Assembly (NCBI RefSeq): GCF_039634365.2
Contig: NZ_CP155079.2
Coordinates: forward strand, 3,410,001 to 3,474,000
Direction of reading: 5' to 3'
Source: Mucilaginibacter sp. PAMB04168
GTDB taxonomy: Bacteria > Bacteroidota > Bacteroidia > Sphingobacteriales > Sphingobacteriaceae
Length of the DNA: 64,000 bases
A program made the position numbers and the translations under genes. Under the pieces are notes generated by a model. It worked only from the letters and a program-made list of their open reading frames with translations, ran no database searches and was not told the DNA's origin. Of the stretch, positions 57,048 through 64,000 are shown in pieces; within the stretch, counting starts at the first letter, position 1; every line of letters begins with the position of its first letter.

Positions 57048-59060
57048 TTACCTCGTAATCTTCACCTCGCCAAACCTCACCGTAGTAGGTACATCTTTTA
57101 TTCCGGAATAAACCAACATCCCAAAATCGCCACTCTTTTTGCAATTCAATTGTGCTGAACCAGCTGTCATCCACGTCTTACCGTCTGTGGAGTAAGCAGC
57201 TGTGAACAAATTGTTTTCACGCTCCAATTTCAACCATACCGGGCCAGTTAACCGATTGTAAGTGACTGCAGGTTCGCTGATAACGGGCGACGTGTAAATA
57301 ATGTCGGAACTATCTGATGATGCAGTTCGAGCCCGTAATTGCACTACCCATCCAGGTGCTTCGATTTGGGATGTCGATCGGGGCGACACAACTATTTCAA
57401 CGCTTTTTGACCCAACATCTGACGCCTCACGGAATGTTAAACCAAAGCCTGTAAACTGTGAACTTAATTGTGGAATATATTTCCCTCCGATAGTAGCATC
57501 ACCATTAACTGCTTTGGTCACAAACATAGCCTTATCATAGGGAACATCCATGCCCATTCCACTACTTTGAATGATAAACGTGTTGTCAATGTAATTTACT
57601 ACACTTTGACGCTTAGCGGAAAGATCAGTTTGCTTCCATCCTGAAGGCAATCCAGCACTAATTGCTAAAGGATAGGCGTTTGAACTTTGCACTTCTCCGT
57701 TTACAGAACATACCGTATAACGATATTGATTGCCTTTAGCGGCAGACAGGTCATAGAAAGCAGCATGTTTAATGCCTTTAGCAATTATTTTAAAGGTACC
57801 TTCACCATCTTGCGCCCGCTTTACTATGTAAGATGTTGCTCCAATAACCGGGACCCAAGTTAAGTGAATAGATTTGCTTTCATATTCTGCATGAAGTCCT
57901 GCAGGCGCAACCAAAATGTTGTTATGCGATCTATTTTTGTTGGCACCATTGTCTGCTCTCGAATAAAGGAAAGTTCCGAAGCCAATATGATCTGCGCCTG
58001 GCAAACCCTGCAGTTCGGGCCTGACTTTCTCTGCCGCCTGCTGGGTATACGGCGCTTGCGCACTAATACGATGAACATAGTGGTTGTAAACTTCTTCATA
58101 AACAGCTCTTAACTTCCCCCTGTCCTGTTCCGAAATACGAGGATGTAAGTATTTACCAGTTCTGTCCATTGCAGGCACATAAGGCACTTCCATACCTAAA
58201 TTGTACTTAGCAGTGTATTCAAATCCCTTCAGGAGGCGGTTATCGTAAATGCTGTATAAATTAAGGCCTTGGTTCCATGCCATCTCCGAGCAGTCAGCCA
58301 GGTGCGCTATCCCCAGTTGTGTGTGGCCCTGATCACGCCCGCTTTCCTGGCATTGACCTTGTTCATTAATGATATAATTGGGTAAACTTCCGTCGCCCCA
58401 GCCATATTGGTAGTAAACAATAGCCCGTTCAAACATCATGCGATCATTACAGAATATAGCAATAGCCATCATTGTCTTAAGGGCGGCAGAATCCCAATTT
58501 CCGTTAGCAAATGGCGCAAAATCTTTGATTACCGGGTAAATCACCGTTTTGAAATGCACCTCGGCCTTTTTAATGTCATCTGATCTCCAACCAGCATTTG
58601 TGTACCGTAGAATTTCTGCTGCATTAACCATTTTAAATGGCCCGAGTCCGGCCATCAGCACAGCATCCCTACCTGTAATTTCTTGGAGTGTGCTAGCCCA
58701 TTTGTTAATAATTTCTTTAGACTTTTCTGCATAGCGCTGCTCACCTGTTACAGTCCACATAATGGCATTTTGGTAAGCAGCGTTTGCATCTGCATCATAA
58801 ATTGCTTGCCCAACTGTTGGGTTTCTCCCTACGGTAGGCATAGCCCCCTGCACTTTATAGTCGGGTTGTGATTGAGCATGCGCCTTAAAAACTAAATAAC
58901 CGGCATAGAGAGGCTGGGAAGAGTTAAGAACTCCTTTCTTCAAACGGACTAAGTCCTCCTGACTTTGTAATATTCCCGGATGAATAAATGGTTGCGCCTG
59001 CAGCGAAATAACTTTGAGCAAAAAAACAGATAGAAAAATACCTTTTGAAATTATTTTCAT
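57048..59060 (-). CDS. Multidomain PF05426-type polysaccharide lyase
   Basis: 670 residues, signal peptide ending SLQAQ (1-23), not a lipoprotein. The lyase domain covers about 25-365 with AYQNAIMWTVTGEQRY (95-110), NAAEILRYT (146-154), NGNWDSAALKTMMAIAIFCNDR (186-207) and CQESGRDQGHTQLG (237-250). A fibronectin-III-like domain (about 378-465; AGLHAEYESKSIHLTWVPV) and a C-terminal concanavalin/DUF1349-like domain (about 475-670; FTAAYSTDGKTW) follow. The ESGRDQGH motif is identical to that of the lipoprotein paralogue at 43619, though the rest differs considerably. It should cleave a uronate-containing polymer to products with unsaturated ends. It stands alone, with a LacI-type operator and -7 box about 510 bases upstream. 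Confidence 0.88.
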   Translation of the reverse strand: MKIISKGIFLSVFLLKVISLQAQPFIHPGILQSQEDLVRLKKGVLNSSQPLYAGYLVFKAHAQSQPDYKVQGAMPTVGRNPTVGQAIYDADANAAYQNAIMWTVTGEQRYAEKSKEIINKWASTLQEITGRDAVLMAGLGPFKMVNAAEILRYTNAGWRSDDIKKAEVHFKTVIYPVIKDFAPFANGNWDSAALKTMMAIAIFCNDRMMFERAIVYYQYGWGDGSLPNYIINEQGQCQESGRDQGHTQLGIAHLADCSEMAWNQGLNLYSIYDNRLLKGFEYTAKYNLGMEVPYVPAMDRTGKYLHPRISEQDRGKLRAVYEEVYNHYVHRISAQAPYTQQAAEKVRPELQGLPGADHIGFGTFLYSRADNGANKNRSHNNILVAPAGLHAEYESKSIHLTWVPVIGATSYIVKRAQDGEGTFKIIAKGIKHAAFYDLSAAKGNQYRYTVCSVNGEVQSSNAYPLAISAGLPSGWKQTDLSAKRQSVVNYIDNTFIIQSSGMGMDVPYDKAMFVTKAVNGDATIGGKYIPQLSSQFTGFGLTFREASDVGSKSVEIVVSPRSTSQIEAPGWVVQLRARTASSDSSDIIYTSPVISEPAVTYNRLTGPVWLKLERENNLFTAAYSTDGKTWMTAGSAQLNCKKSGDFGMLVYSGIKDVPTTVRFGEVKITR

Positions 59061-59563
59061 TTTAGATTTTTGGTTAGTGTACTTTCATGTGATTTTAATT
59101 TTACAATCATCATGTATTCTCACTCTTGGTTAGCTATAATAGATAACATCTTGGTTCATGTAATGTATCTTAAACTGCTTCCGCGTATTCAAATCAATCT
59201 CAAACGCGGCAGTGCTTATAGTAAATAACCTACAACTAAGTTGAATTTCTCAAGCAATTAAAAGGACCGTAACGAAACCATAAAATGCAATTCGATATCG
59301 GAATAGCCGGTTTTCTGTCTCACGAGATACTAAACTGCTTGATTAATGATCACATTCAATCTGAAAAGCATAAAATTAAAATACGGTTCGCTAATAATCT
59401 TGATAGTCTTCTATCTTCGATGCGTAATACGGTTTTACTTCTGTTTAAGATCTAAATTCGTGTAACAGGATTAGACCCGCATTCACCCATCAATAACCAA
59501 TTTATCTATTTAATCATTGTTGAGCTCCTAAAGTCACCTTACTTTAAAATTGATTTGCTACAG

Positions 59564-59571
59564 CAAACTTA
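59564..59571 (-). promoter_or_regulatory. -7 box TAAGTTTG of the large lyase gene
   Basis: Minus-strand match to TAnnTTTG, four bases from the LacI-type operator. The implied leader is about 500 bases, which is long, so another promoter nearer the gene is possible. Confidence 0.4.
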
Positions 59572-59575
59572 GTTA

Positions 59576-59591
59576 ACTTAAACGATTTAGT
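59576..59591. promoter_or_regulatory. LacI-type operator upstream of the large lyase
   Basis: ACTTAAACGATTTAGT; its reverse complement ACTAAATCGTTTAAGT matches the consensus at all fixed positions. Confidence 0.65.
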
Positions 59592-59994
59592 AAAGATTCA
59601 TGGATGACAAATTTTACGACGAGCTATTGGCTTAATGTTTAAGTCGCAAACTTGATGTCCACTCTTTAAATATCATTCCTGCATAAGATAGTGGTATCTG
59701 TTCGCTAGTTAGAAAAGTGATTTAGCATAAGCAGATCACTTAAACATATTGCCATCTTACATTCTTAACGGCTAACTCCTACTTAGGGGCCTTGTTATTA
59801 ATAATTGTAGAGGAAGTAGTTAAAGGCAATAACTTATTCATAGAGTCCAACTGAAAGCCAAATACAATTTAAGTAGTAATCAAGCGAACTAGGTGTAATT
59901 TAAAAATCATTTACAACGGTTTAACGAACTACAACACCTATGCAATCAGCCCCACATAAACATATATTGATTAGAAAACTGGTGCTGCTGACAC

Positions 59995-60041
59995 TTAAGT
60001 TTAATATGGGTGGTTGAGGTAACCACCCATATTAAACTTAA
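59995..60041. repeat. Perfect 21-bp inverted repeat (hairpin)
   Basis: TTAAGTTTAATATGGGTGGTT and its exact complement surround a 5-base loop GAGGT. There is no good T-run on either side and the nearest gene ends are more than 200 bases away. It may be a terminator, an RNA-stabilising structure or the relic of a mobile element. Confidence 0.8.
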
Positions 60042-60247
60042 TTTCATCACAAATAACTAAGCTATACTTTTACTACAACCTCATGCTCCGAATTAATAAA
60101 GGAGCGCGGGCAAAAGTATTCTTTTGGCTTTCTAAACGCATACCCAAAACCGCTGGCTTTAAAAGCGATGCTTATCTGGCTTAATGCGTAACAGTAAAGT
60201 CGAATGCCCTGGTTTACTAAATAAGATACAGCTAGTTACAAATAGAT

Positions 60248-60664
60248 TTATTGAAATGACGACAAATAAATGTACTTGGTTATCATACCTGTTGGTGTGT
60301 AATATTCTGCTTTAAGAAGCGCATACTGCCCGGCTCTCAGTTGCAAAGTACCGTATTGGCCATAATTAAAGTAGCTTTCCGGGTTACCGGCATAAAGACT
60401 TATGGAGCCAAATCCGCTTAATTCTCCTGATGTAAATTTTCGTGGCTCAAGATAAATTTCAGTATCCGGTGCTACATGATATTCCGGACAATAATACGGG
60501 TCATCACCCATTTCAAACGTCCCGTAAGAATCAAAGCCATAATAATCTCCATAGGTATACTGGAAATAACATTTGTATTCAGTTTGCGCTGAAACCTTAG
60601 ACGAAAAAGCTAGTAGAAATATACAAGTAAAAATGCCTGGAAGATAGATTTTTAAAGTTTTCAT
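60248..60664 (-). CDS. Small secreted tyrosine-rich protein of unknown function
   Basis: 138 residues from the ATG at 60664; the frame opens 31 codons earlier but the signal peptide MKTLKIYLPGIFTCIFLLAFSSKVSAQ begins here. The mature part of about 110 residues is rich in Tyr, Gly and Phe (YKCYFQYTYGDYYGFDSYG, YYTPTGMITKYIYL) and reads as beta-strands. Two Cys residues (positions about 31 and 57) could form a disulfide. I recognise no family. It is monocistronic. Secretion is well supported by the signal; function is not. Confidence 0.7.
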   Translation of the reverse strand: MKTLKIYLPGIFTCIFLLAFSSKVSAQTEYKCYFQYTYGDYYGFDSYGTFEMGDDPYYCPEYHVAPDTEIYLEPRKFTSGELSGFGSISLYAGNPESYFNYGQYGTLQLRAGQYALLKAEYYTPTGMITKYIYLSSFQ

Positions 60665-61321
60665 TTTTGGTTTGATTAAATTATTGCCGCTATTCTGGGT
60701 CATGGCTTCCCCATCCTGTTTTGGAGAAGACAGGACACTCCATTGTTGGCCGAACAATATTTTAGCCCTCTGCGGGAGAACAATTTCCTTATAATAAAAG
60801 ATACGGTTTGAATATTTTAAGTGTAATTACTCCTCTATCGCGTAATTGAATTAACGCATGTTGAAATACTTTTAAAAGTTGATTGCAGACTTATATTCAA
60901 CGCTTTTCCTAAGTCAGTCAAGCAAATCTCCACATTCTTAAAGTAGTTTGAGGGGGGCAAAGCGGTTAGTTACAGGGGACAAATGTTGAAAATTGCATTC
61001 TGATGCAATAGCTTGTGGTGATCATGAACAGTAGCTAGATAAACACTAATATTTCCCTTTATACAGATGGTTTTCTTAATGCTTTGACCAAGCAGTATAA
61101 AGAACCCCTAAATTGATATTTAGAGGGTTTTTAATATTTTGACAGGCTTATAGTGGTGACGGAGGGATTGAGCCCAAGCCTTAAATATAGATCTACAGTG
61201 ATTTATATTATTCAATCTTACCTACTCCCTAATTTACCTTTTTTAGAAGTACCAAAATTGTCTATAACTAAAGATAGTTAACCCGTTAAAAGCGGACGTA
61301 GCAGGATATTATACCTGAGTG
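60665..61321. other. Spacer with a tRNA-3'-end-like fragment
   Basis: About 650 bases without a gene. A minus-strand GCCCCCCT run at 60952-60961, reading CCGCTTTGCCCCCCTC in context, resembles the C-tract motif of locus C. A tRNA-3'-end-like sequence and hairpin lie at 61101-61175 (separate entry). Confidence 0.45.
61101..61175 (-). other. tRNA 3'-end-like fragment followed by a terminator-like hairpin
   Basis: On the minus strand, CTCAATCCCTCCGTCACCAC (61171-61152) resembles a T-loop, T-stem and acceptor end with CCA. About 25 bases downstream, AACCCTCTAAAT and ATTTAGGGGTT form a hairpin with one bulge, followed by CTTTA. No 5' half of a tRNA is present to the right. This order, 3' end plus terminator, fits an att-site scar or a decayed tRNA gene. 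Confidence 0.35.
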
Positions 61322-61708
61322 TTAAATACCTTTTAAAGGCTTATTAACAAACTCTCCTTTTTGCAAGGCGATCTGATTTCCCCAGCCAAGAACTGCATCA
61401 AGTACAGGTATAAAGGAACGGCCAAAATCAGTTAAGCTGTAAATAACTTTGATAGGTGGCTTTTCTCCGAAGACCTCTCTCGAGATCAGGCCATCCTCTT
61501 CCAATTGCTTTAACTGCAGGCTTAATGTTCTTTCAGTAATCCCCGGCATGTCCTTTCCAAGCTCACTATAACGCTTACCCGTATCTTTTAGGTGGTATAG
61601 CATTACCACTTTCCATTTTCCGCCCACCAAATCCATCGCCAGGCTTACCGTACATGGATAAACCTTATTATTCACCTTTATCAGATCGCTTTTACATTCT
61701 ATACTCAT
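61322..61708 (-). CDS. HxlR-family transcriptional regulator
   Basis: 128 residues. Winged-helix HxlR pattern: CTVSLAMDLVGGKWKVVMLYHLKDTGKRYSELGKDMPGITERTLSLQLKQLEEDGLI and KVIYSLTDFGRSFIPVLDAVLGWG. A Cys at position 18 sits just before the helix, the place used by redox- or electrophile-sensing HxlR proteins such as HypR. It is divergent from an NmrA-like gene, the common arrangement in which the regulator controls its neighbour. Two palindromes lie in the 101-base gap between the starts. Confidence 0.93.
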   Translation of the reverse strand: MSIECKSDLIKVNNKVYPCTVSLAMDLVGGKWKVVMLYHLKDTGKRYSELGKDMPGITERTLSLQLKQLEEDGLISREVFGEKPPIKVIYSLTDFGRSFIPVLDAVLGWGNQIALQKGEFVNKPLKGI

Positions 61709-61727
61709 TTACTTCGATTTGTTGCAG

Positions 61728-61743
61728 CTATCCTTATGGATAG
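61728..61743. promoter_or_regulatory. Palindrome in the HxlR/NmrA gap
   Basis: CTATCCTTATGGATAG, perfect 6-base arms, 19 bases from the HxlR start. Candidate operator for autoregulation. Confidence 0.5.
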
Positions 61744-61778
61744 TTATTGCAAAGCTATAAAGCTATACATAGTTTCGC

Positions 61779-61797
61779 AACTATAATTTTTATAGTT
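61779..61797. promoter_or_regulatory. Palindrome upstream of the NmrA-like gene
   Basis: AACTATAATTTTTATAGTT, perfect 7-base arms, ending 12 bases before the ATG at 61810. Candidate HxlR operator. Confidence 0.5.
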
Positions 61798-61809
61798 CAC
61801 CATTTAATC

Positions 61810-62766
61810 ATGAAAAGAACACCATGGCAACATAAGCCGCTCATCACCATCACCGGTGTTTTAGGCAAACAAGGACGTAGCGCAGCTCAAACGCTTTTAG
61901 CAAGCGGCAAGTATAGAGTGCGGGGCATTACCCGCCGCATTAACTCTCCTGAGGCACTACATTTAGTAGCACAGGGAGCTGAACTGGTGAACATACCGCT
62001 TGATCAGGGATACCAAAAAGAATTTGTTGAAGCTTTTCGTGGCTCAGACGGTGTTTTCTTAATGACGCCCAATATCGCCCCGCCGGCAACGCATGAATTT
62101 GAATTAGGTAAGGAGTTGGCCGATGCCGCAGTTGAAGCGGGTGTACCTCGTATTATCTTCAGCAGCCTGGAGAATGTTGACCGTATTACAGCAGGTAAAA
62201 TGTTTGCTCCTCATTTTACGGACAAAGCCAGAATCGAGGAGTATATCCGGACACTGCCAGTTATCAGCTCGTTCATTTACATGGCTTTCTTCTACACCAA
62301 CCTGGTTGAATTTTACACGCCTAAAATGCAGGGTGATACGCTGGTATTCCCGATTTATTTACCTGAAGATTTCCGCGCACCATTCGTCGACCCGCTTACA
62401 GCTACCGGACCGGCAGTTTTGGAATTATTATCCGACTCAGCCAAATATGCCGGTAAATCGCTGCCAGTGATAGGCGATATAATCTCACCCCGGGAAATGA
62501 TCGAAACGTTTAACCAGGTCACCGGCAAGAGCGCTGTTTACAGTTCTGCATATACGCGCGATGAATTACTTCATCATTTCCCTGAATTTGGTTTGAACGA
62601 ATTTTTAGTACGTGAGATTTTAGGCATGACAGCATATGCGGTTGACTGTGGTTATTTCAGTAAAGACCGTGACTGGTCATGGAGCCGGCAGATAAACCCG
62701 GAAAGTTTGAGTTGGGAACAATTTTTGAGAACCACCGGTTGGCAGGGGCAAAAGCTTTCCTTTTAG
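61810..62766 (+). CDS. NmrA-like NAD(P)-binding protein
   Basis: 318 residues from the ATG at 61810; 21 codons upstream are open but overlap the palindromic operator region. Rossmann start ITITGVLGKQGRSAAQTLL with a GxxGxxG motif and RGITRR, which suits NADP(H). SDGVFLMTPN and IIFSSLENVDRIT follow, and there is no YxxxK catalytic pair, as in the atypical short-chain-dehydrogenase NmrA/HSCARG branch. Such proteins act as redox sensors or quinone/isoflavone-type reductases. Controlled probably by the divergent HxlR protein. Ends in a strong hairpin terminator. Confidence 0.9.
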   Translation: MKRTPWQHKPLITITGVLGKQGRSAAQTLLASGKYRVRGITRRINSPEALHLVAQGAELVNIPLDQGYQKEFVEAFRGSDGVFLMTPNIAPPATHEFELGKELADAAVEAGVPRIIFSSLENVDRITAGKMFAPHFTDKARIEEYIRTLPVISSFIYMAFFYTNLVEFYTPKMQGDTLVFPIYLPEDFRAPFVDPLTATGPAVLELLSDSAKYAGKSLPVIGDIISPREMIETFNQVTGKSAVYSSAYTRDELLHHFPEFGLNEFLVREILGMTAYAVDCGYFSKDRDWSWSRQINPESLSWEQFLRTTGWQGQKLSF

Positions 62767-62778
62767 GCCTGGTCGATA

Positions 62779-62815
62779 AAGAAGCGTTTTACTATGTATT
62801 AGTAAAACGCTTCTT
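62779..62815 (+). terminator. Hairpin terminator after the NmrA-like gene
   Basis: AAGAAGCGTTTTACTA and TAGTAAAACGCTTCTT form a perfect 16-bp stem with a 5-base loop, 12 bases after the stop. A short T-rich tail follows. Confidence 0.8.
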
Positions 62816-63008
62816 GTTATTAATCCTGAAAGATATTTCTTGCCATCATCTCTTTGTTGCTGATTCCTTACATTAAATATCTTCGTATTTCTGTTATATC
62901 CATAATGAACCAACGCAGTAGAATGGTATCACATCCACCTAAACGCCTATTCCGTTACCAAGAAAGTATTGCCGGTCCTCAAAGTAAACCATTACAAAAT
63001 CCGAATAG

Positions 63009-63629
63009 CTAATGCTTCGTATTGGTTAAAAACCGTGCTTTGAAGGCATCTTCAGACATTAAATATGTTAGGTAGGTAAGTACATTGTGTTCGCATTCCG
63101 GCTTTGTTGGTTCCAAGCTGCGCATTACTAAGTTATTATTATTATCAGTTGATTCTACAGCTATCTTTTCATTCGTTCCGGTAAAATTAAACACAGGTAC
63201 AGGATTCTTTTGTGTTCCATAGTCCGAATCTGTAAGATCTTCTTTGTTAACATATACCAAGATTTCTTTTCCTTCCAATTTATCGGCCAGTGAAAAGGTA
63301 CGCTGCCGATTTATATCACATAGATAGATCTTAAAAAATTTCCTGCTTTTTTTATCATAGATAGAGATCAGCATAAGTTGGCCAGTAATCCCTTTAAAAC
63401 CTATTGGGTTAGCTCCCGCTCTGTAGCTGTCATATTCAACTTTTAATTGGTTAGTATAAGCAGTACTCATTTGTGGAACCACAATTTTGTATGGAATTAT
63501 TTGCTGCAGATAAACTTGCAAGTACTTAGCGCCATCGTTTTCACTAACCATAACCCTGTTGTAGATGAATACAAAAATTGGAAAAAGGACAAAAATGCCG
63601 ACCAACCATCCGATGGATTTTGAGCTCAT
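63009..63629 (-). CDS. Membrane-anchored hypothetical protein
   Basis: 206 residues. One N-terminal membrane helix (about 7-25, GWLVGIFVLFPIFVFIYN) anchors a soluble domain with alternating strands (YKIVVPQMSTAYTNQLKVEYD, GQLMLISIYDKKSRKFFKIYLCDI). I do not recognise the family. The lack of a signal-cleavage site indicates a membrane-tethered protein with the rest probably outside the cytoplasm. It is isolated and its neighbours give no clue. Confidence 0.65.
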   Translation of the reverse strand: MSSKSIGWLVGIFVLFPIFVFIYNRVMVSENDGAKYLQVYLQQIIPYKIVVPQMSTAYTNQLKVEYDSYRAGANPIGFKGITGQLMLISIYDKKSRKFFKIYLCDINRQRTFSLADKLEGKEILVYVNKEDLTDSDYGTQKNPVPVFNFTGTNEKIAVESTDNNNNLVMRSLEPTKPECEHNVLTYLTYLMSEDAFKARFLTNTKH

Positions 63630-64000
63630 TATTTTAAAGAAGTGATAAAATTAACGTCATTGATCTATAAGTTCTGTTCATATGGTCGGTGGTATATTAA
63701 GTTAGCAAAATCCAAGTGCATACGCCTGGTAGCCACAACAGATCAAAGTCAGACCAGTTCATTCAATATTTAGCCTTTAGCTATTGGTTAAGACAATTAA
63801 GTCTGATATATCGGCAGACCATTTTGCCTTAAGTATATGTTTAGGAGTCTCAAAAATGAGATGAACTTGAAATTTTGAACTGCAGGCATAACTAAACAAT
63901 TACTGGAACCGCTTTAATAAGACTTTAAGAACCCCTATTTAAAACAACTGAAAAAAGGCCGATTCGGATGGACCATTCTTTCCTTATTACGGGTAAAAAA
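63630..64000. other. Right-end intergenic sequence
   Basis: About 370 bases to the window edge with no open frame worth calling and no strong hairpin. A gene may begin beyond the edge. Confidence 0.4.

Larger units (their letters stand above)
59061..60247. other. Long spacer upstream of the large lyase
   Basis: Almost 1.2 kb with no gene I can support, AT-rich. It contains a -7 box and LacI-type operator at 59564-59591, two AATACGGTT copies (59380, 59426) and a perfect 21-bp inverted repeat at 59995-60041. Frames are short and broken. Confidence 0.55.

Noticed and set aside
62677-62913. Open frames on both strands over the end of the NmrA-like gene
   Set aside because: Both overlap the coding end and the terminator hairpin and have no family resemblance.
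1-64000. CRISPR array, prophage or insertion sequence
   Set aside because: No regularly spaced repeats, no phage structural genes and no transposase were found on either strand.

Overview
The window looks like a chromosomal segment from a free-living glycan-degrading Bacteroidota, most likely the Sphingobacteriaceae (Mucilaginibacter/Pedobacter type; this placement is inference). Four SusC/SusD pairs, a one-protein hybrid two-component regulator, Bacteroidota-type -7 boxes (TAnnTTTG), no clear Shine-Dalgarno sequences and AT-rich spacers support it. I see no intact tRNA or rRNA, no CRISPR array and no intact insertion sequence.

Layout. 1-801: 5' part of a sigma-54 activator that runs off the left edge. 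1133-2368: secreted class A beta-lactamase-fold serine hydrolase. 2412-17211 (all minus): polysaccharide utilization locus A, read as SusC, SusD, SusC, SusD, GH3, ThuA-like, GH18, ThuA-like. 17923-22165 (minus): housekeeping or accessory genes (MFS exporter, GNAT acetyltransferase, a frameshifted HxlR regulator, DinB-like protein, PEP-mutase/isocitrate-lyase-like enzyme). 23028-29823 (minus): locus B, SusC, SusD carrying an inserted domain, DUF5017 lipoprotein, CHRD lipoprotein. 30373-43133 (minus): locus C, SusC, SusD, GH43 of exo-beta-1,3-galactanase type, hybrid two-component regulator, pectin-lyase-fold hydrolase; a PF05426 lyase lipoprotein diverges from it at 43619. 45808-54920 (minus): six-gene operon GH88, GH97, ROK kinase, FucP-like permease, GH43, GH97. 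55762-56796: LacI-family regulator. 57048-59060: second, multidomain PF05426 lyase. 60248-64000: small secreted protein, a divergent HxlR/NmrA pair and a membrane-anchored protein.

How the genes fit together. The lyases would cut uronate-containing polysaccharide and leave unsaturated uronyl ends, GH88 would remove those, GH97/GH43 would trim neutral sugars, the FucP-like permease would import monosaccharide and the ROK kinase would phosphorylate it. SusC/SusD of locus B would supply oligosaccharide. A 16-bp LacI-type operator, consensus ACTAAATCGnTTAAGT, occurs upstream of locus B, the GH88 operon, lacI itself and the large lyase. At three promoters it lies 3-4 bp from a -7 box, so these scattered units look like one regulon. 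Locus C lacks that site but carries the 12-mer ATACCCCCCTTG upstream of both its SusC and its GH28-like gene, a candidate site for the hybrid regulator. The exact polysaccharide is not known from sequence; the galactanase-type GH43 plus the glucuronyl hydrolase point to an arabinogalactan- or glucuronan-like plant or microbial glycan.
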